A DNA stretch of 10,387 bases, from the NCBI GenBank assembly GCA_050181295.1, contig JBFXDI010000136.1, positions 1 through 10,387 on the forward strand, read 5' to 3'. The notes beneath the pieces are model-generated. The model searched no databases, was not told where the DNA came from, and was given only the letters and a program-made list of their open reading frames with translations. How positions within the stretch are numbered: the first letter of the stretch is position 1; the number at the start of each line of letters is the position of its first letter. The DNA is from JBFXDI01 sp050181295. Lineage in GTDB: Bacteria > Pseudomonadota > Alphaproteobacteria > Rhizobiales > Aestuariivirgaceae. This document shows, one piece after another, positions 6,123-10,387 of this stretch. The translations under genes were made by a program, and so were the position numbers.

Positions 6123-7550
6123 TCAGCCGGCGAGCGCTCCGACCACCGCCTTCATCTCGAGATATTCCTCGAGCCCGTAGATGCCCTGCTCGCGCCCGTT
6201 TCCGGATTGCCGGTAGCCGCCGAAGGGCGCTGTGCCGTCATAGGCCGGATAGTTGATGAGCACCTGCCCGGTCCGGAGCCGCGCCGCAACCTTCACGGCG
6301 GTCTCGCGGTCGCCCTGCACGTTGCCCGACAGCCCGTAGACCGTGTCGTTGGCGATCGCCACCGCCTCGTCCAGGTCGCGATAGGGCATGATCGTGAGGA
6401 CCGGCCCGAAAATCTCGTCGCGGGCTATCGTCATGCTGGGCGTTACTTCAGAGAACACCGTCGGCCGCACATAGTAGCCGCGGTTCAGACCTTCGGGACG
6501 TCCGGGGCCGCCTGTCACCAGCTTCGCGCCCTCCTCCATGCCGACCGAGATAAAGTGCTGGATCTTGTCGAACTGCGCCTTGCTGATAGCCGGCCCCAGG
6601 TCCGTCTCGGGGTTGGCGGGATCGCCGACCTTCATCCCGAGTGCCGTGTCGTGCGCGATTACTTCCACCTCGGCGAGCGCGTTGGCCGGCACGAGCATGC
6701 GGGCCGGAGAGGTGCAGGACTGCCCAGTATTGCGGAAGCAGTTCATGACGCCGCGCGGAACGGCCTGCTTGAAGTCGGCGCTTTCGAGCAGGATGTTGGC
6801 GCTCTTGCCCCCGAGCTCCTGCGCTACCCGTTTGACGGTGTCGGCTGCCGCCCTGGCGACCGCGCTCCCCGCGCGGGTCGAGCCGGTGATCGACACCATG
6901 TCCACGTCCGGATGCGCCGAAATGGCGTGCCCGACCGTCGGACCGTCGCCGTTGATCAGATTGAAGACCCCCTTGGGCACGCCGGCCTCGTGCAGGGCTT
7001 CCGCGAAGATCATGGCGCCGAAGGGCGCCATCTCGCTCGGCTTCAGCACCATGGTGCAGCCCGCGGCGAGCGCCGGAGCCACTTTCAGCACGAGCTGGTT
7101 GATGGGCCAGTTCCACGGCGTGATCAGCCCCACCACGCCAATCGGCTCTCGCATGATGAGCGTCGTTCCTTGCGGATGCTGGAACGCGTAGGCCTCGAGC
7201 GTCTCGATCATCTGCTTGAGGTGATTGACGCCGCTTTGCGCCTGGGCTTCGAGCGCGAACCGGATCGGCGCGCCCATCTCGCGGCTGAGCGTCTTGGCGA
7301 CCTCCTCCCTACGGTCGAGGTAGCATTCGAGAATGCGCCCAAGGAGGCGCACGCGCTCCGCCTTGGACGTCGCGGCATAGCCCGGAAAGGCCCGCTTGGC
7401 GGCGGCGACTGCCTTGTCCACGTCAGCCGCCGTTCCGGCCGCGACCTCCGCGAAGGGCTCCTCCGTCGAGGGATCGATCACAGGGATACGACCGGAGCCG
7501 GTGGGCTCGACCCACGCGCCGTCAATATAGAACTTCACCGCATGCTTCAC
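6123..7550 (-). CDS. NAD(P)-dependent aldehyde dehydrogenase
   Basis: A 475-aa member of the ALDH superfamily that oxidises an aldehyde to a carboxylate. All key residues are present: Asn147 in TPWNWP, Lys170 in VLKPSEMAP, the coenzyme-loop ITGSTRAG (221-228), general base Glu245 in QELGGKSAN, catalytic Cys279 in NTGQSCTSP, and Glu379 in RDEIFGPV. Length is normal. Translation starts at GTG (7548-7550) with a good AGAGGTG 5 nt upstream. It is the last gene of the minus-strand operon, 24 bp after the DUF3726-like gene. With a PotA-like importer upstream, an amino-aldehyde from polyamine or related amine breakdown is one possible substrate, but motifs alone do not define it. No terminator is visible in the 22-bp convergent gap to the LysR gene. 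Confidence 0.95.
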   Translation of the reverse strand: MKHAVKFYIDGAWVEPTGSGRIPVIDPSTEEPFAEVAAGTAADVDKAVAAAKRAFPGYAATSKAERVRLLGRILECYLDRREEVAKTLSREMGAPIRFALEAQAQSGVNHLKQMIETLEAYAFQHPQGTTLIMREPIGVVGLITPWNWPINQLVLKVAPALAAGCTMVLKPSEMAPFGAMIFAEALHEAGVPKGVFNLINGDGPTVGHAISAHPDVDMVSITGSTRAGSAVARAAADTVKRVAQELGGKSANILLESADFKQAVPRGVMNCFRNTGQSCTSPARMLVPANALAEVEVIAHDTALGMKVGDPANPETDLGPAISKAQFDKIQHFISVGMEEGAKLVTGGPGRPEGLNRGYYVRPTVFSEVTPSMTIARDEIFGPVLTIMPYRDLDEAVAIANDTVYGLSGNVQGDRETAVKVAARLRTGQVLINYPAYDGTAPFGGYRQSGNGREQGIYGLEEYLEMKAVVGALAG

Positions 7551-7574
7551 GAAAACACCTCTTGGGAAAGGAAC

Positions 7575-8189
7575 TCAGTTGCCCGGCCGCGCGCCCGCGC
7601 CGCGCAGGCGCGACTTCTCGCTGTTCGGCACGTAGGTCCTGTAGACCAGCGTCTCGAGGGCAGCGTGATGCGCCACCGGGATGGTCGAACGGGTCCGGCT
7701 CGGCGCGAGAACATGGGCGAAACGCTCGCCGCCCGCATGCAGCGACATCTCCTCGCGCTCTGCCGCTGCCAGATTGACCAAGGGAACCGAAGCCGTGACC
7801 TGCCCTTCGCGGACGGAATAGCGGTCATCGCCGATCGAGAGGACAAAAGCACGGGAGGGAGGCGCGTTGACGACGAGCATCGCCAGAAGCCAGATCGGGC
7901 GAAACGTCGTCGCTCCGATCTTCTCCGAAGCCGTCAGACTATCGAGCCGGTCGGCGACGCGCGCGCCGACGAGGAAGGGAGATGCGTCGGGATCAAGCGC
8001 GATCGCCGGCTCGAGCGAGCCAAGGAGGAGGTCCGACCAGTCGGCGCCGTTGCTCGCGAGCCAGCGCGTCGCGCGGCCGGCATCCTCCGAGACGCTCCAG
8101 GGCAGGCCAGCGCCGCGCGCGGCCTTCAAGGCCGTCATCTCGATCTCGTTCATCGAGAGGTCGATCTCGTCACCAGCCGATGCGGACAT
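7575..8189 (-). CDS. DUF3726-like protein of unknown function
   Basis: A 204-aa protein I associate from memory with the uncharacterised DUF3726 family, on the basis of its N-terminus SMNEIEMTALKAARGAGLPW followed by SEDAGRATRWLA, and its C-terminus LVYRTYVPNSEKSRLRGAGA. No catalytic motif, signal peptide or membrane segment is evident; the middle contains a hydrophobic stretch (FRPIWLLAMLVV) that looks like a buried strand or helix. The start ATG (8187-8189) lies inside the 3' end of the upstream gene, a 20-bp overlap. The ORF is open further upstream, but that part is a shadow of the neighbouring gene. The lack of a strong Shine-Dalgarno fits coupled translation. It probably works together with the 566-aa protein and feeds or assists the aldehyde dehydrogenase. 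Function unknown. Confidence 0.75.
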   Translation of the reverse strand: MSASAGDEIDLSMNEIEMTALKAARGAGLPWSVSEDAGRATRWLASNGADWSDLLLGSLEPAIALDPDASPFLVGARVADRLDSLTASEKIGATTFRPIWLLAMLVVNAPPSRAFVLSIGDDRYSVREGQVTASVPLVNLAAAEREEMSLHAGGERFAHVLAPSRTRSTIPVAHHAALETLVYRTYVPNSEKSRLRGAGARPGN

Positions 8190-9870
8190 CACGGTCGTCT
8201 TGCAGTTCGTCGGGAAAGGGCGCGTCCTGAAACAGCCGGATGCGGAGGCTGAGGTTCGACCGCGGATCGAAGGCTTCGGCCCCGAAGATGGAGAGCTTGC
8301 AGCGCATGAGATCGACGGGACGCATCTCCGCTCCAAGAAGATTGTCGTGGATCTCGCCGTAAGGGTATTGCGCAATCGTCTGCACGCGGCGGATCGCGAG
8401 CCTGAGCTCCGGCCGCGCCGCGGCGAGCGCGCTCACCGGCTCGGCGGCGGGCCGCCCGGCGAGGGCGGTGTGCAGCCTTGAGACTTCCCGCGCGAAGCCG
8501 AGCGGCAGCTCCAGCTCGTCGCCCTCGTCGTCGCCCCGCCAGCCGAGGCGCGGCTCGAGCTTCTCCTGGGAGGTGTACCAGAAGCGGGCGTTGGCATCCT
8601 CAGAGGCGAAATCGACCGCGAGCGCCCATCCATAATGGGCTCGCACCAGCTCGGCGAGCCTGCCGCAGCTCATGGAGCCCTGCATCCGTGGTGCCTCGCC
8701 GTCCGGCATGCACATGCCTGCGCAAAGATCGTCGACCAGAGCTCCATGCGGCTCGATAAGTGTTGAGACGAGGTACTCCTGCGCCTCGAGACCGAGCTCG
8801 GCCTCCGCACGCCGGTAGAGTACGTCCCAGGGCCTCAACTCTTCATCGTTCAGGGACTCAGCCCAGCCTCGCGCGCGCAGGAGGTCGGTCTTCAGCACCT
8901 CAATCTGCTGGGCCTGCATCTCGTCGACCGTCGCCCATTGCTTGAGCTTTCCCTGCGCGGCGTCGAGCAGGCCCACGATATCCTGCTGCGTGACCGGGTC
9001 GAGGCGCCGGATCGACCGCACCCGCGCCAACGCCATCTCGCGCGCATGGACCCAGCTGTGGATGAGCGCCGGATGGCGCACGAGGAACGGCGCCATGCCG
9101 AGGCCGGTCGAATTTCCGATACCGAGTTGGCGCTTGAGTTTTGGCTCGAGCCGCACGGCCGTGGCAGGCGCGATCGACCTGGCGCAGTGCTCGACGAGAT
9201 CGATGGTGAAGGAGCGGATCAGCCAGACCGTCAGCATCTCGACGACAAAGGCGCCCGAGAATTCCGGGCGCGTCGCCACGACTTCGTAGTCGGCGATGCC
9301 GAACTTGCCGTTGCCGTAGACGGCGCTCGTGCGCAGCAGATAGCCGACATCCTGGAGCGCAGCCTCGTCCGGCTGCCGGCCCGCGGCGAGCGCCGACTTG
9401 ACGAGGTCGAACAGCCGCTCGCTCTTGTTCGCCCTGGCAAGCACGAGCTCCCGCTCGCTGTAGCGGCTGGCCTCCTGATAGGGCACGGCGGCGGCGAGGC
9501 GGTCGAGCTCCGCAGGCGTGGGAACGCCGTCATAGAGCACGTAGCAGGTGTCCCAGGCGAGCGCGATCACGCGGTCCGTCCGGTTCTCCGGGGCGAGATA
9601 CTGGGAGAAGGCGACGAGGCTGTAATCGCGGCCCCGGATCCTCACCACGTAGACGGCGCGGCCGTATCCCTCCTCGTCGAGATCGAAGAACTCGCGCCGC
9701 ATTTGCCAGCGCTCGCGCCGGGCGTTGCGGACGAGCGTGCGGGTGAAGCTCAACCGCGACAGGTGCATGGAGCCCAGCCGCTTTAACCGCATGACCTGTT
9801 CGGGCGGCCGCAACGCAACCTTCATGCCGCTGTCGATGTCGCTCAGGACGTTCACGATCTCGTCGCTCAC
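8170..9870 (-). CDS. 566-aa protein of unrecognised family, coupled to an ABC ATPase
   Basis: A large, apparently soluble protein with no signal peptide or clear membrane segment and no domain I recognise. The start is GTG (9868-9870), sharing a GTGA overlap with the ATPase stop; an in-frame ATG at 9825 (Met16) is an alternative. Composition looks like a folded, conserved enzyme: many Trp, Tyr and His in short motifs such as GNSTGLGMAPFLVRHPALIH (residues 252-271), FWYTSQEKLEPRLG (430-443) and YPYGEIHDNLL (502-512). There is a Cys cluster at 383, 387 and 402 (DLCAGMCMPDG and MSCGRL) and a C-terminal RCKLSIFGAEAFDPRSNLSL. Residues 290-335 are helical and Gln-rich. It overlaps the DUF3726-like gene by 20 bp downstream. 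Stoichiometric co-production with that protein and a link to the imported substrate are inferred. It might be an enzyme or a structural partner; I cannot assign a reaction. Confidence 0.85.
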   Translation of the reverse strand: MSDEIVNVLSDIDSGMKVALRPPEQVMRLKRLGSMHLSRLSFTRTLVRNARRERWQMRREFFDLDEEGYGRAVYVVRIRGRDYSLVAFSQYLAPENRTDRVIALAWDTCYVLYDGVPTPAELDRLAAAVPYQEASRYSERELVLARANKSERLFDLVKSALAAGRQPDEAALQDVGYLLRTSAVYGNGKFGIADYEVVATRPEFSGAFVVEMLTVWLIRSFTIDLVEHCARSIAPATAVRLEPKLKRQLGIGNSTGLGMAPFLVRHPALIHSWVHAREMALARVRSIRRLDPVTQQDIVGLLDAAQGKLKQWATVDEMQAQQIEVLKTDLLRARGWAESLNDEELRPWDVLYRRAEAELGLEAQEYLVSTLIEPHGALVDDLCAGMCMPDGEAPRMQGSMSCGRLAELVRAHYGWALAVDFASEDANARFWYTSQEKLEPRLGWRGDDEGDELELPLGFAREVSRLHTALAGRPAAEPVSALAAARPELRLAIRRVQTIAQYPYGEIHDNLLGAEMRPVDLMRCKLSIFGAEAFDPRSNLSLRIRLFQDAPFPDELQDDRDVRIGW

Positions 9871-10387
9871 CTGTCGAACAGCACCATGTCCTCGGCCTTC
9901 CAGCCGATCGTCACCGGGCCACCCTCCACCAGGCCCGCAACATCCTCCCGATGCAGCCGCGCCTCGATCGTGCCCGCCTCCGTCTTCACCGCCACCCGCA
10001 TGGCGGAACCCGGAAACTCGATCGATTGCACCGTGCCCTCGATCGAGATGTCCGCGCGCTCGCCGCCCTTCACGATGCGGATATCCTCCGGCCGCACCAT
10101 GCCCTCGCACGTGGCATCCGCCGGCGTTCCTTCGGCAACCGGCCGCATGCCCTTTTCCGTCCGCGCGACCCTGATGAAGTTGGAATCGCCCAGAAAGGCC
10201 GCGACGAAGGTGTTCTTCGGCGCCCGGTAGATGTGCGTGGGCGTGTCGATCTGCTCGATGCGGCCTTCCGACATGATGGCGATGCGGTCCGACATGAGGA
10301 GCGCCTCCTCCTGGTCATGCGTGACCGAGATGACCGTCAGCCCGAGCCGCAGCTGGATGCGCTTGACCTCCCGCTGCAGCTGCTCCC
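9867..10387 (-). CDS. ABC importer ATPase, PotA/UgpC-like, C-terminal part
   Basis: The last 172 codons of an ATP-binding subunit, running off the right edge. The fragment begins within the nucleotide-binding domain (LGLTVISVTHDQEEALLMSD, with the H-loop His) and continues RIAIMSEGRIEQIDTPTHIY, typical of the spermidine/putrescine-Fe3+-sugar importer class. A TOBE domain follows (MVRPEDIRIVKGG, then SIEFPGSAMRVAV, and WKAEDMVLF at the end). Walker A, Walker B and the signature motif lie outside the window. Such subunits sit on the inner face of the membrane and power uptake of small solutes delivered by a periplasmic binding protein. Its stop overlaps the start of the 566-aa protein by 4 bp, so transporter and downstream genes are one transcription unit. 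The solute is unknown. Confidence 0.93.
   Translation of the reverse strand, partial: EQLQREVKRIQLRLGLTVISVTHDQEEALLMSDRIAIMSEGRIEQIDTPTHIYRAPKNTFVAAFLGDSNFIRVARTEKGMRPVAEGTPADATCEGMVRPEDIRIVKGGERADISIEGTVQSIEFPGSAMRVAVKTEAGTIEARLHREDVAGLVEGGPVTIGWKAEDMVLFDR

Noticed and set aside
6057..8252. A 731-codon open frame on the plus strand
   Set aside because: It lies antisense to the aldehyde dehydrogenase and the DUF3726-like gene, which have clear family motifs. Its translation is Arg/His/Gly-rich without any domain, typical of a mirror frame in GC-rich DNA.
8170..8375. Frameshift joining the 566-aa protein and the DUF3726-like protein
   Set aside because: Both ends look complete. The upstream protein stops naturally and the downstream one has its own family-like N-terminus at 8189, so this is an ordinary gene overlap.
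9867..10295. Treating the ATPase as a complete 142-aa gene starting at 10295
   Set aside because: The frame stays open to the window edge and the residues upstream of that Met encode the H-loop (ISVTHDQEEALL), so the gene is simply cut by the window.

Overview
The window is GC-rich, densely packed DNA that looks like a chromosomal segment of an alphaproteobacterium, most likely of the Hyphomicrobiales (Rhizobiales). The strongest clue is a near-textbook CpdR cell-cycle response regulator (4458-4817) beside an N-formylglutamate amidohydrolase gene and a tRNA-Val(GAC). I see no insertion sequence, phage gene or CRISPR array. The species cannot be fixed from the sequence alone.

Layout. (a) 1-1496, plus strand: the last codons of a short-chain dehydrogenase/reductase, a 34-codon small ORF, an HpPgdA/PuuE-type NodB-fold deacetylase or amidohydrolase, and a MaoC-type hydratase. 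These have almost no space between them and look like one catabolic operon. A TetR-family regulator with a TTG start follows (1567-2202). (b) 2203-2668: a 466-bp gene-free stretch with several inverted repeats and a strong intrinsic terminator (2557-2590), placed just upstream of an Asp/Glu-racemase-family gene (2669-3361). (c) 3365-4267, minus strand: an N-formylglutamate amidohydrolase, convergent with the racemase and divergent from cpdR. The 190-bp divergent spacer holds two near-identical palindromes. (d) 4960-5034: tRNA-Val(GAC) with a recognisable promoter. (e) 5162-6100: a LysR-type regulator preceded by a perfect 8-10-8 inverted repeat.

(f) 6123-10387, minus strand: an apparent operon running from the right edge leftwards. 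It contains a PotA-like ABC importer ATPase (partial), a 566-aa protein of no family I recognise, a DUF3726-like protein and an NAD(P)-dependent aldehyde dehydrogenase. The first three genes overlap (4 bp and 20 bp), which implies translational coupling. The aldehyde dehydrogenase follows after 24 bp with a good ribosome binding site. The simplest reading is an importer feeding a substrate to an uncharacterised pair of proteins, with an aldehyde intermediate oxidised at the end. The convergent LysR gene is a possible regulator. This is the best candidate for an undescribed system in the window.

All protein calls come from reading motifs by eye, without a database search. The DUF3726 name is recalled from memory and should be treated as provisional.
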